Assembly: GCF_025685625.1 (NCBI RefSeq)
Contig: NZ_JAGSYI010000002.1
Location: forward strand, 558,001-622,000
Source: Acidicapsa acidisoli
GTDB taxonomy: Bacteria; Acidobacteriota; Terriglobia; Terriglobales; Acidobacteriaceae
Direction: 5' to 3'
Length of the DNA: 64,000 nucleotides
Shown here: positions 1 through 8,198 of the stretch, one piece after another
Numbering within the stretch: the stretch's first letter is position 1
Layout: the number at the start of each line of letters is the position of its first letter
The notes under the pieces: generated by a model
What the model was told of the DNA's origin: nothing
Seen by the model: only the letters and a program-made list of their open reading frames with translations
Database searches by the model: none
Program-made: the position numbers and the translations under genes

Positions 1-1566
1 TTTAGCAACCCGCTCTTCCTGCTCGCCTTCGCCGCGGGCCTCATCGCCTTCGCTATCCAATCCGGAGAACTGGGCACCGCCGACACCACCCACCGCCTCC
101 AGTCCGCCCACGCCTTCTGGACCTCCGAGCCACCCGTCTTTCCCAACGAATTCCCCGAATTCGGCGTTCACGGCCGCGGAGACACCCTGCAAAGCTGGTA
201 CGGCATCGGCCAATCCCTGCTCATGCTCCCCGCCGACATCGTCGGCACCGAGATCGAGCACCTGCCCATCTTCGCCAACTACTTCGGCAACGACCCCGCC
301 GTCCGCAGCATCCTCGTCAGCTTCAGCACCAACATTCTGCTCTCCGTCCTCGCCGCGCTCATCTGCTTCCGATTCCTGCGCCAATTCCACTTCACCATCA
401 ATCAATCCGTCGCCGGCACGCTCGCCCTGCTTCTGCTCACCACCCACCTCCACTACACGCAAAACATGATGGAGAACAACTACATCTTTCTCCTCACCAT
501 CGCCGGCTTCTCTTTCCAATACGAGTGGCTGCAAACCGGCTCCCGGCGCGCGCTCCTGATCGGCTCAGCCGCATTCGGACTCAACCTGCTCACCCGCCTC
601 ACTACCGGCCTCGATCTCCTCGCGGGCAGCCTGTTCATCCTGCTCGTACTTCTCTTCGAACGAACCAGCAGCCGCGCCTTCTGGCTGCAATGCCGCACCT
701 ACCTCGCGACCACCCTTCCTGTCTACGCCGTCTTCGGCCTGTTAGACCGCCTCTACCAGTTCTACCGCTTCGGCTCGTTCACCAACACCTACGTCAGCGT
801 CGTCGCCAAAGAAACTCTGGCCCGCCATCCCGATTGGCCCAAAACCTACCCCTTCGAAACCCCATTCCACATCGGCTTCTACGGCGCGCTCTTCGCTCCC
901 GAAAAATCCATCTTCCTCTTCGACCCTCTTCTGATCCTGACCATCCTGCTCATCGCCACATCCTGGAGAAGATTCAGCCCGGCCATCAAGGCCTACACCA
1001 TCACTATCTTCACGCTGCTCCTCACCTACATCTGCTTCTATGCACGCTACACCGTCTGGAGCGGCGACGATGCCTGGGGTGATCGCTACGTCTCCACCAC
1101 CGTCGAGCTAGCCACCCTCCTCGCGCTTCCGCTACTACTCCGCCATCGCCGCCAACTCCCGGCATTCCTCTTGCCCACCGGGATCGCTCTCCTCGCCATC
1201 AGCGCCGTCGTCCAGGCTGCATCGCTTGCATTCTGGATCCCGCTCGAGCTTTACCAGATCGACAACTTCGGCCATCCCATCTTCACCATCGGCCTGCGCC
1301 TCGAAAACATCGCAGCCTTCGCCCTCGGCAAAATGGACGCCTGGGGCCTCAACACCCCAGCCATGACCCAGGACCAATGGGACTACGTCCACATCACCAC
1401 CTGGAACTTCCTACCCTTTTTGTTGAAACGCGTCGGAGCAACCCCGGCCTGGGTGGTTAACATCGCCTTCGCCATCTGGTATGCATCGCTGGCTGCTCTC
1501 GCATCTGTCCTCTGGCAACTCCGTCGAGTCCTCGCGCCCAGCGATTCCACCATCGCCCACCGCTAA
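1..1566 (+). CDS. Polytopic membrane protein, GT-C glycosyltransferase-like (5' partial)
   Basis: The frame is open from the first base, so the N terminus lies outside the window; about 521 residues are visible. The protein has many hydrophobic helices separated by short loops. A long extracytoplasmic-looking loop contains a Trp-Ser-Gly-Asp-Asp-Ala-Trp-Gly-Asp-Arg-Tyr stretch near 1057-1089. This layout resembles GT-C type membrane glycosyltransferases and related hypothetical proteins that use polyprenyl-phosphate sugars, but the N-terminal Asp-rich loop that would support catalysis is not visible. An internal ATG at 223 is probably not the start, because the sequence upstream reads as plausible protein in the same frame (for example the motif GRGDTLQSWYGIG just before it). 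The gene ends 118 bp before the MFS gene on the same strand. The specific function is unknown. Confidence 0.6.
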   Translation, partial: FSNPLFLLAFAAGLIAFAIQSGELGTADTTHRLQSAHAFWTSEPPVFPNEFPEFGVHGRGDTLQSWYGIGQSLLMLPADIVGTEIEHLPIFANYFGNDPAVRSILVSFSTNILLSVLAALICFRFLRQFHFTINQSVAGTLALLLLTTHLHYTQNMMENNYIFLLTIAGFSFQYEWLQTGSRRALLIGSAAFGLNLLTRLTTGLDLLAGSLFILLVLLFERTSSRAFWLQCRTYLATTLPVYAVFGLLDRLYQFYRFGSFTNTYVSVVAKETLARHPDWPKTYPFETPFHIGFYGALFAPEKSIFLFDPLLILTILLIATSWRRFSPAIKAYTITIFTLLLTYICFYARYTVWSGDDAWGDRYVSTTVELATLLALPLLLRHRRQLPAFLLPTGIALLAISAVVQAASLAFWIPLELYQIDNFGHPIFTIGLRLENIAAFALGKMDAWGLNTPAMTQDQWDYVHITTWNFLPFLLKRVGATPAWVVNIAFAIWYASLAALASVLWQLRRVLAPSDSTIAHR

Positions 1567-1644
1567 AACAACAAAATCCGGCGTGCGGGAACCGCAACAC
1601 CCCTGATCTTCGTTCTGACAAAAGCAGTTTCCGCTGTACCATCA

Positions 1645-1674
1645 ATCCAGATCAGAATCAGGATCAGAATCGGT
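1645..1674. repeat. Hexamer repeat tract just before the MFS start codon
   Basis: Five consecutive hexamers (AATCCA, GATCAG, AATCAG, GATCAG, AATCGG) end about 10 bp before the ATG at 1685. The 12-bp unit GATCAGAATCAG is repeated with one mismatch. It lies where the ribosome site of the MFS gene should be, so slippage here could alter translation. That effect is inferred. Confidence 0.6.
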
Positions 1675-1684
1675 TCCCGACCCC

Positions 1685-2977
1685 ATGAGCACCTCCGCCG
1701 CACAACCCGAAGCCACCGGCGAAGCTCGCACCAAAGCTCAGACACCGGCGCCTACCGCATTGTCCATGCGCGAAGTCCTGCGCATCCCCACCATGCGCCG
1801 CCTCTGGTACGCCCAGATCGTCTCCAACTTCGGCGACTTTCTCGCCCTCTTCGCCGTCATCGGAGTCCTCACCTTCAAACTCCACGCCACCGCCCAGCAA
1901 GTCACCGGCGTGCAGATCTCCTACCTCGTCCCCATTGCTATCCTCGGCATCCTCGCCGGAGTCTTCGTCGACCGCTGGCCGCTCAAGCGCACTCTCGTCT
2001 CCAGCGATGTCATTCGCGGCTTCCTCTGCCTGCTCCTGCTCGTTTCCACGCAGATCTGGCACTTCTACGCCATCCTCGCCGCCATTAGCGTTGTCTCCAG
2101 CTTCTTCGGCCCCGCGCAGGGCGTAGTCATCCGCGAAGCGGTTCCATTCCACGGCCTGCGCTCCTCCAACGCGCTCATGCAGCAGGTCATGTTCATGATG
2201 CGCATCATCGGCCCCGCTGCCGCCGGAATGCTCGTCTCCGCCTTCGGGCCGCAGGTCTGCTACTGGCTCGACGCCGTCAGCTTCTTCGCCTCGGCCACCT
2301 TCATTGCGTCCACGATCATCAAACGCTCCCCATCCATCCACCACCACACCGCAGCGGAAGACAAAGGAGCCATCGCCAAAATCTGGCATGACATGCAGCA
2401 GGGCATGTCCTTCATCCTTCATCACTCCGCGCTGCTCTTCGTCATCCTGGCCATGTCCGCCGGAATGTTCGTTCTCGGCTGCTTCGGCCCGCTCATCGCC
2501 GTCTACGTCCGCGACTCCGTCCACGCCTCCACCACCGTCTACGGATGGGCATCCGCCATGATCGGCGTGGGCATGTTAGTCGGCGTCAACGGACTCAACA
2601 CCTGGGGCACAAAGATCCGCAACACCACGCTCGTTTACGTAGGCCTGCTCGGCATAGCCTTCGGCATTCTCATCCTGTGCCTCATCACCTACATCGGGAG
2701 CACCCTGCTCGGAGACTTCCTCATTGGCTGCGCCGTAGCCTGCATCATCATTCCTGCTCAGACCTTGATGCAGCAGGAAACTCCCCCCGAACTGATGGGC
2801 CGCGTCGGCAGCACCTTCATGTCCTGCGTCTTCTCCGCGCAAATCCTCGGCCTGCTCCTCTCCGGAGCACTATCCCGCTTCACCAGCGTCCGCAACGTCT
2901 TCGCCATCTGCGCCGCCATGCTCGTCCTACTTTCGCTCGCAGGCAAACTCTTCATGGAACCGAAAACCTCATCCTGA
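1685..2977 (+). CDS. MFS transporter (EntS/MFS_3-like efflux)
   Basis: This 430-aa protein is a major facilitator superfamily member with about 12 hydrophobic helices. After a short Pro/Ala-rich cytoplasmic N terminus, the first helix follows LRIPTMRRLWYAQIVSNFGD, typical of the MFS_3 (enterobactin exporter-like) group. The loop between helices 2 and 3 carries GVFVDRWPLKRTLVSSD, matching the MFS signature G-x-x-x-D-R-x-x-R/K. The central EAVPFHGLRSSNALMQQ segment is also usual for this family, as in macrolide and siderophore exporters. The substrate cannot be deduced. No strong ribosome site is visible; a hexamer repeat tract occupies the region just upstream. The gene probably follows the membrane protein before it in one transcript, but a 118-bp gap leaves room for its own promoter. 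Confidence 0.85.
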   Translation: MSTSAAQPEATGEARTKAQTPAPTALSMREVLRIPTMRRLWYAQIVSNFGDFLALFAVIGVLTFKLHATAQQVTGVQISYLVPIAILGILAGVFVDRWPLKRTLVSSDVIRGFLCLLLLVSTQIWHFYAILAAISVVSSFFGPAQGVVIREAVPFHGLRSSNALMQQVMFMMRIIGPAAAGMLVSAFGPQVCYWLDAVSFFASATFIASTIIKRSPSIHHHTAAEDKGAIAKIWHDMQQGMSFILHHSALLFVILAMSAGMFVLGCFGPLIAVYVRDSVHASTTVYGWASAMIGVGMLVGVNGLNTWGTKIRNTTLVYVGLLGIAFGILILCLITYIGSTLLGDFLIGCAVACIIIPAQTLMQQETPPELMGRVGSTFMSCVFSAQILGLLLSGALSRFTSVRNVFAICAAMLVLLSLAGKLFMEPKTSS

Positions 2978-3023
2978 GCAAAGCGTCGATCCGCATGACG
3001 GAATCACCCCGCATCGCAGCCGT

Positions 3024-3905
3024 TCAATAAACCGTAAGCGACAAAGTAGCCGCATGCTGCAGCGACCCAGCCGTTGCAGTCACCACAACTACAGAAGTGA
3101 GCGGCTTAAGCGTCGTCGATGACCCGCATCCAACCATCCCGCTCAAACCAGCCACGCTCGCGGCAAGCAACAACAGCATCGGCAACCGCCGCCTTCGACG
3201 CCCCAGGCAGCAAAGCGCCACCGCCAGCCCCGAACTCGAAATCCACAACCCCCTCCCATGTCGGAGCTCCGCCGTAAGCGCGGCAGCGGACACCGTCAAC
3301 GTTGTAGTCGAAGCCGCCGCGCCCGACGGCGTCACCGTCGCCGGAGAAAAGACGCATGTCGCCCCTGAAGGCAACCCCGAGCAACTAAACGAAACCGCCG
3401 AATTGAACCCATTCTCAGGAGTGATCGACAGATTCGTCTTCGTGCTCCGTCCCGCCACAACCGTCAAAGATCCAGACGACACCGCAACCGAAAAATCCGG
3501 AGCAGGCGGAACGATCACGTAGCTAGCCGTCGCTACCGCACTGTTGTTGTATCCCGGAGCTATCGCAATCGCCTTCAACGTTTCTGAGGTTGCAACAGTG
3601 ATCGGCCCTGTATAAACCGTCGAACTCTTCGTCGGCGTACTTCCGTCCGTTGTGTAGTAGATCGTCGCTCCCAGAGTCGCGTCAGCGATAGAAACCAACT
3701 GCGCGCCAGTATAAGTACCACTGGCCAGCGAAAAAGCCCGCGTGGACGCAGGTGGCGGCGCAGGATAGCTCCCTGCCTTGCCCCTCGCCACAACAGTCGT
3801 CTGTCCGACGCAGCACGGTCCGACGCCAATCAGTATCAGCACTGCAAACGCAGCGCCAAGCCTCAGATCACACCATTTCCTTGGAAATCTCCCCTGCCTC
3901 GGCAA
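3024..3905 (-). CDS. Secreted protein with chitobiase-like C-terminal repeat and Ig-like domain
   Basis: This 293-aa protein begins with a signal peptide (basic MPRQGRFPRKW, hydrophobic AAFAVLILIGVG, then Ala/Gly). Residues about 38-108 match the chitobiase/beta-hexosaminidase C-terminal type domain (CHB_HEX_C): Thr-Gly-Ala-Gln-Leu-Val, then IYYTTDGSTPT and LKAIAIAPGYNNS. Residues about 115-200 form an Ig-like segment with the pair CSGLPSGATC. The remainder contains a hydrophobic helix with a downstream GCGSSTTL segment and a short beta-rich end. Such proteins are common in Acidobacteriota as surface or extracellular binding proteins. It has no catalytic domain. It is convergent with the MFS gene and divergent from the oxidoreductase gene. 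The function of the C-terminal part is unknown. Confidence 0.75.
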   Translation of the reverse strand: MPRQGRFPRKWCDLRLGAAFAVLILIGVGPCCVGQTTVVARGKAGSYPAPPPASTRAFSLASGTYTGAQLVSIADATLGATIYYTTDGSTPTKSSTVYTGPITVATSETLKAIAIAPGYNNSAVATASYVIVPPAPDFSVAVSSGSLTVVAGRSTKTNLSITPENGFNSAVSFSCSGLPSGATCVFSPATVTPSGAAASTTTLTVSAAALTAELRHGRGLWISSSGLAVALCCLGRRRRRLPMLLLLAASVAGLSGMVGCGSSTTLKPLTSVVVVTATAGSLQHAATLSLTVY

Positions 3906-4115
3906 CCCGACCCCTCACCACAAATAAATATTCCAAACTAGAAGACCGCCTGGTATCGCCCAATTCGCAGCGTGGGGGGAGAATCACGAACAAATCAGAG
4001 GATCGACCAAAAGAATAATTCACAGAATTCAAAGGAGGCAAAGACACAAGAAATAGTCCGGCTCCTTCCCGCTAAATCCGGCTGCTACAATCTTGGACGA
4101 GCCGAGGGGTTTCCA

Positions 4116-5213
4116 ATGATTCGCGCAGGTCTGGTGGGGTATGGATTGGCGGGCAAAGTCTTTCACGCGCCATTAATCACAGCTGTCGAAGGCCTGGAAC
4201 TGGCCGCTGTCGTCGAGCGCAAATCGCGCAACGCCGAAGCAGCCTATCCCGGCATCACCACCTATCCTTCGCTTGAGGACATGCTCGGCGACCCCACCCT
4301 CGAACTCATCGTCGTCGCCACCCCCGACAATTTCCACGTCGCCCACGCCAAGGAAGCTCTTCAAGCCGGCCGCCACGTCATCGTCGACAAGCCCGTCGCC
4401 GGAACCGCACGAGAGATCGCAGACCTGATGGCCAGGGCTGTGGAAATCGACCGGCATCTCATTCCCTTTCATAACCGTCGATGGGACAGTGACTTTCGGA
4501 CACTTCAGAAACTATTACTTGAAGAGAAACTGGGCCGTGTTGTCTACCTTGAGTCAACCTTCGACCGCTGGCGTCCGCACCCTCGCCTCACAAAATGGCA
4601 AGAAGACGGCAGTACCCCGGGCGGCGTTCTCACCAACCTCGGCACCCACCTCGTCGACCAGGCTCTCGTCCTATTCGGCCCACCCGAGGCCATCAGCGCC
4701 GACATCACCAGCGAACGCGACGGCGCAGCCGCTATCGACTCCTTCACCTTGCGCCTACACTATCCGCGCCAAACCGTAAACCTCGCCAGCAATTACTTAG
4801 CAGCTCTGCCGCGCCCCCGCTATACCGTCCGAGGCACTCAGGGAAATTTTGTAAAGTGGGGCCTCGACCCTCAGGAAGAGCGCTTAAAGGAAACCGGGCG
4901 CGTCGTTGAACCCAACTGGGGACTCGAACCTCCCGCCTCCTGGGGAACCCTGGCCATGGAGCCGAAGGGCGAGCCGGTAGGCGACACAGGCGGCAGCATG
5001 GTCACTCATCCCGCAAAACCCGTTCCCGGCGACTATCGCCTCTACTACGCAGGCGTTCGAGACGCCATCCTCGGCAAATCCCAGCCGCCCATCCAGGCAG
5101 CCGACGCCTGGCGCGTAGCCCAGCTTCTCGAATGGGCCATCGAAAGCAACACCCAGCGCAAAGAAATCCCGTGCAACTGGAATTTGGAGCCTTCCCTCAA
5201 CTGGCTACCCTAA
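4116..5213 (+). CDS. Gfo/Idh/MocA family NAD(P)-dependent oxidoreductase
   Basis: The 365-aa product has an N-terminal Rossmann fold (MIRAGLVGYGLAGKVFHAPL, residues 1-20) and the family's EKP-like motif as VDKPVAGTA near residue 88, where Lys binds the nicotinamide. The C-terminal alpha/beta domain contains LTNLGTHLVDQAL, the family's G-x-H-x-x-D substrate-site motif. It most resembles the YdgJ/YvaA-type subgroup acting on sugars or inositols. The start at 4116 is chosen because the dinucleotide fold begins at once and GAGGGG lies about 10 bases upstream; an in-frame extension from 3972 adds about 48 residues with no family similarity. The stop codon overlaps the stop of the convergent lgt-like gene by 4 bp. 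Confidence 0.88.
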   Translation: MIRAGLVGYGLAGKVFHAPLITAVEGLELAAVVERKSRNAEAAYPGITTYPSLEDMLGDPTLELIVVATPDNFHVAHAKEALQAGRHVIVDKPVAGTAREIADLMARAVEIDRHLIPFHNRRWDSDFRTLQKLLLEEKLGRVVYLESTFDRWRPHPRLTKWQEDGSTPGGVLTNLGTHLVDQALVLFGPPEAISADITSERDGAAAIDSFTLRLHYPRQTVNLASNYLAALPRPRYTVRGTQGNFVKWGLDPQEERLKETGRVVEPNWGLEPPASWGTLAMEPKGEPVGDTGGSMVTHPAKPVPGDYRLYYAGVRDAILGKSQPPIQAADAWRVAQLLEWAIESNTQRKEIPCNWNLEPSLNWLP

Positions 5214-6055
5214 GCAGCCTTCACCAGCTCCGCCGGATCTTCCTGATCTGGCTTCCGCACCGTCGCAATCCAGATCAGGATCAACCCCGCCAATACCGAC
5301 CCGAGACTCGCCAGCTGCGCATTCGATAAACCCCAAAGAATCTTCGGATTGCGCCGGATAAATTCAACCAGAAAGCGAGCGATGCCGGTCAACAGCAGAT
5401 ACTCGCCAACAATCTCGCCCGTACCCAGCTTCTTTCCCCCGCGCTTCCAAAGCCACCACCCAATCGCAAGGCCCACAATCAGCTCATAGATCGGCGTCGG
5501 ATGCACCCGCACCCCCGGCGGCGTCGGATCAATCCCATTCGGAAACCCCATCGCCCATGGAAGATTGCTCGGAATCCCATAATCCCCGTCGCCGGAGGTA
5601 AAACACCCGATCCGCCCCATCGCATAACCAACCGCAGCGGCTGGCGAAGCCAGATCCAGCGTCCGCAAGCCGCTCAATCCATTCATCTTGCCTTGCACAA
5701 TCAGCGCAATAATCCCGGCGACGAGTCCGCCAAACCAGGCAAATCCCCCCGTCGACCAAAGCACCGACCAGCCGTCCATCCGAAACTCCTGCGGTGAATC
5801 CACCACATGCCAAAGCTTCGCGCCGATAATTCCAGCCACCACCGTCAGCGCCACAATCCCCAGCGCATCCGCCAACTGCCCCTGAGAATCGACAACGTGC
5901 GCTCTCTTAAAGCTCCAATGCATCACGATCGCACCGCAGACTGTGGCCACCCAAAGCATCAAGCCAAAAGTAGGAATCTCCCACGGCCCGACTGGGATTA
6001 GCCTTCCCCCAAGGTTCAAAACGAAATGAATTCCAATGTGGATATAAGGCAACAT
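5210..6055 (-). CDS. Prolipoprotein diacylglyceryl transferase-like protein with non-canonical active site
   Basis: The 281-aa polytopic protein has the Lgt fold layout: a GLMLW first-helix motif, GGFAWFGGL in the middle, GRIGCF, a PTPIYE segment and RFLVEFIRR near the C terminus. In Lgt enzymes these read Y-G-L-M, F-H-G-G, G-R-x-G-N-F-x-N-x-E, P-S-Q-L-Y-E and R-x-x-x-E. Here the first Tyr is Phe, the His before Gly-Gly is Phe, both Asn of the signature are Cys and Ser, and Glu is Asp; the two key Arg residues and the late Glu remain. It may be a divergent Lgt or a paralogue with a different acceptor. The start at 6055 is chosen to match family length; a longer frame would run through the heptamer repeats. 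Confidence 0.75.
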   Translation of the reverse strand: MLPYIHIGIHFVLNLGGRLIPVGPWEIPTFGLMLWVATVCGAIVMHWSFKRAHVVDSQGQLADALGIVALTVVAGIIGAKLWHVVDSPQEFRMDGWSVLWSTGGFAWFGGLVAGIIALIVQGKMNGLSGLRTLDLASPAAAVGYAMGRIGCFTSGDGDYGIPSNLPWAMGFPNGIDPTPPGVRVHPTPIYELIVGLAIGWWLWKRGGKKLGTGEIVGEYLLLTGIARFLVEFIRRNPKILWGLSNAQLASLGSVLAGLILIWIATVRKPDQEDPAELVKAA

Positions 6056-6090
6056 AGATTCCAGAATACAGCGACGAGGGACAGAAACCA

Positions 6091-6182
6091 GGGAACAGGG
6101 ATCAGCGAATAGGGAATAGAAACACGAGTGCACGCCGCCTTCCCAGCTATTCCCTGATCCCTGATCCCTATTCCCTATTCCC
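6091..6182. repeat. Inverted arrays of 7-bp repeats between lgt-like gene and hpt
   Basis: Four heptamers at 6091-6118 (GGGAACA, GGGATCA, GCGAATA, GGGAATA) face five at 6148-6182 on the opposite orientation (TATTCCC, TGATCCC, TGATCCC, TATTCCC, TATTCCC). The 29-base centre is unrelated. The arms can pair over about 28 bp with a few mismatches. The array sits between the divergent starts of the Lgt-like gene and hpt. Confidence 0.8.
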
Positions 6183-6207
6183 GGCCTCCCAAGCGATACT
6201 GGAACAC

Positions 6208-6750
6208 ATGGCGACCTCTACCTACCAGGGCCTTGAAGTCCTAATCAGCCGCGAGCAGATCGCGGAGCGCGTGCGTCAGATGGGTGAACAGATCACCCGC
6301 GATCTGGCCGGAGAAAAACTGGTCATGATCGGCGTGCTCAAAGGAGCAGCCCCGTTTCTGGCCGATCTCGCACGCTGCGTCTCAGCCGACGCAACCTTCG
6401 ACTTCGTAGCTGTCTCCAGTTACGGCAAAAGCAATCGCACCTCAGGCGCGGTCAAGCTCATCAAAGACCTGGACGAGCCGATCGAAGGCAAGAACGTTCT
6501 AGTAGTGGAGGACATTCTCGACACCGGGCTGACTCTAACCTTTCTGCGCAAGGTTTTCCTGCAGCACCATCCGAAAACTTTACGCATCGCAGCCCTGCTC
6601 GACAAACCATCCAGACGCATCGAGCAGATCGAAGCCGATTACGTCGGATTTTCCATCCCCAACCTCTTCGTCATCGGGTACGGAATGGACTTCGCGGAGC
6701 GCTATCGCAATCTACCCGACATTTGCCTCATGCCCACCGAAAGTCAGTAG
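6208..6750 (+). CDS. hpt: Hypoxanthine phosphoribosyltransferase
   Basis: The 180-aa protein converts hypoxanthine or guanine and PRPP to IMP or GMP in purine salvage in the cytoplasm. The PRPP-binding loop VVEDILDTGLTL lies near residues 99-110, and the pyrophosphate-site segment GVLKGAAPFLADL near 42-54. The flexible-loop Ser-Tyr pair is present as VSSYGKSN, followed by VKLIKDLD. A late IPNLFVIGYGMDFAERYRNL completes the family pattern, and the size is normal for bacterial Hpt. The ATG at 6208 follows the heptamer-repeat array closely, with only 25 bp between, so the promoter must overlap or lie upstream of the repeats. The deoC gene follows after 97 bp, placing two nucleotide/deoxynucleoside salvage genes together. 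Confidence 0.95.
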   Translation: MATSTYQGLEVLISREQIAERVRQMGEQITRDLAGEKLVMIGVLKGAAPFLADLARCVSADATFDFVAVSSYGKSNRTSGAVKLIKDLDEPIEGKNVLVVEDILDTGLTLTFLRKVFLQHHPKTLRIAALLDKPSRRIEQIEADYVGFSIPNLFVIGYGMDFAERYRNLPDICLMPTESQ

Positions 6751-6754
6751 CCGA

Positions 6755-6800
6755 TGCCGCAAAACAGGGCTATACTCCTGTTCCGGTGTGGGCATCGCAA
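6755..6800 (+). other. Imperfect hairpin between hpt and deoC
   Basis: GATGCC near 6753 can pair with GGCATC near 6790, enclosing ACAGG/CCTGT arms. There is no T-run after it, so it may be an mRNA processing or attenuation structure rather than a terminator. Also possible is a promoter in the loop, which holds TATACT. Confidence 0.35.
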
Positions 6801-6847
6801 CCCCAACCCACTGGAACCGAAAAGCCTTCCCAAAGGAGTAAAGCGGA

Positions 6848-7663
6848 ATGCCAAATCGAACGCAGTACCCCGATGTAGTGCTTACAGCTTCACCGCTGCA
6901 ATCACCCAGCATCGCCCTCGACACCGATGTCGACGCCGATCTGGATATAGACAATGGATACTTTGACGCCGCAGCCTTCGCGGCCGACACACTCTCCGAC
7001 TGGCGTCGGCTCGCAGCCGTCATCGACCACACCCTGCTCAAGCCCGAGGCCACGCGGACGCAGGTCGAAAACCTCTGCGACGAAGCCATCCGCTACCGCT
7101 TCGCCTGCGCCATGGTCAACCCCGTCTGGGTCTCCACCGCTGCAGGCCTGCTCGCCGGAACCGGCGTTCCCGTCGGCGTCGTCATCGGCTTCCCTCTCGG
7201 AGCCTCGCTCGCGTCCACCCTGCGCCAGGAAGCAGCCGCGCTCATCCGCCTCGGAGCACGCGAACTCGACATGGTCATCTCCATCGGCCAGCTCAAAAGC
7301 GGCGAACACGCGGCCGTCGAGCGAACCATCCGCGGAGTAGCCGAAGTCGCCCACAACCACGGCGCACTGCTAAAAGTTATCCTCGAAACCTGCCTGCTCA
7401 CCGTCGAAGAAAAACTCCGCGCCTCCGAAATCGCCATCCACGCAGGCACGGACTTCCTCAAAACCAGCACCGGCTTCTCCACCAGCGGCGCAACCGCCGC
7501 CGACGTAGCCCTGCTCCGCGGAGTAGCCGGAGCCCGCTGCGGCGTCAAAGCCTCCGGAGGAATCCGCACCCTCGCCGACGCCAAAGCCATGCTCGAGGCC
7601 GGAGCCAACCGCATCGGCGCCTCCGCCTCAGTAGCCATGGTCCGCGAACTCGGCGCCGACTAG
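6848..7663 (+). CDS. deoC: Deoxyribose-phosphate aldolase
   Basis: This 271-aa cytoplasmic class I aldolase cleaves 2-deoxyribose 5-phosphate to glyceraldehyde 3-phosphate and acetaldehyde in deoxynucleoside catabolism. The family core starts near residue 55 (LAAVIDHTLLKPEAT), with DMVISIGQLKSG, the Schiff-base Lys in DFLKTSTGFST and VKASGGIRT towards the end. About 50 residues at the N terminus are extra: an Asp-rich linker (IALDTDVDADLDIDNGYF) not found in E. coli DeoC. An AAAGGAG ribosome site 11 bases before the ATG supports the full-length start. The stop overlaps the stop of the convergent VOC gene by 4 bp. Confidence 0.93.
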   Translation: MPNRTQYPDVVLTASPLQSPSIALDTDVDADLDIDNGYFDAAAFAADTLSDWRRLAAVIDHTLLKPEATRTQVENLCDEAIRYRFACAMVNPVWVSTAAGLLAGTGVPVGVVIGFPLGASLASTLRQEAAALIRLGARELDMVISIGQLKSGEHAAVERTIRGVAEVAHNHGALLKVILETCLLTVEEKLRASEIAIHAGTDFLKTSTGFSTSGATAADVALLRGVAGARCGVKASGGIRTLADAKAMLEAGANRIGASASVAMVRELGAD

Positions 7664-8118
7664 CCTACTTTCATCGGGGAGCCCTTGAAGCTCCGGGCTC
7701 CCCAATCCTCCGGCGCCAGATCCCGCACATGCTGCGAAAACAGCCAGCGGTGCCCCTCCAGATCCTCCGCAGCGTACTGCCGTTCCCCGTAGATCGTTTC
7801 GTTCAGTTCCTCGACAATCCGCGCCCCCTCGGCTCTTGTTCGCGCGTAATGGGCATCCACGTCGTCCACAAAAACCGTCAGATACACCGTCCCATGCCCA
7901 AGATCCATCGGAGTCGGGAACCCTCGCGCCCGGGACACCTGAATGCAAGCGTTCCCCGCGTAGACCTGTGCGCCGTTCACAGGTCCTCCACGCTCGCCAT
8001 AGCGGTAATGCTCCACAAACCCGAAGACCCTTCCCAGCCAGGTCAGCGCGTCCGGAATGCACTCATACATCACATGCGGCAACACGGTATCGGTCGGAAC
8101 AGAACGGTTCTTCATCAT
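7660..8118 (-). CDS. VOC-superfamily protein (glyoxalase/bleomycin-resistance-like)
   Basis: The 152-aa product has the paired beta-alpha-beta-beta-beta fold of vicinal oxygen chelate proteins: VLPHVMYECIPDALTWLGRVFGF at the N terminus and YLTVFVDDVDAHYARTRAEGA, then EDLEGHRWLFSQHVRD in the second half. It belongs to the PhnB/YwkB-like group with a 'D-P-x-G-H-x-W'-type ending, here ED-LEGHRW. The specific substrate is unknown. The start at 8118 (MMKNRSV) is chosen because the family fold begins there; an upstream extension to 8271 would overlap the start of the divergent phosphatase gene. The gene is tail-to-tail with deoC. Confidence 0.8.
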   Translation of the reverse strand: MMKNRSVPTDTVLPHVMYECIPDALTWLGRVFGFVEHYRYGERGGPVNGAQVYAGNACIQVSRARGFPTPMDLGHGTVYLTVFVDDVDAHYARTRAEGARIVEELNETIYGERQYAAEDLEGHRWLFSQHVRDLAPEDWGARSFKGSPMKVG

Positions 8119-8198
8119 GGCTCGACATTCTAAGACGATTCTTCCGATTCGCGCCACACCCATCCCCAAAGATCGACATTCCGCTACAATCAAGCCGG

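Noticed and set aside
1664-2524. 286-codon - strand frame opposite the MFS gene
   Set aside because: Its Asp/Glu/Gly-rich translation is the usual shadow of a GC-rich membrane protein gene, with no family resemblance.
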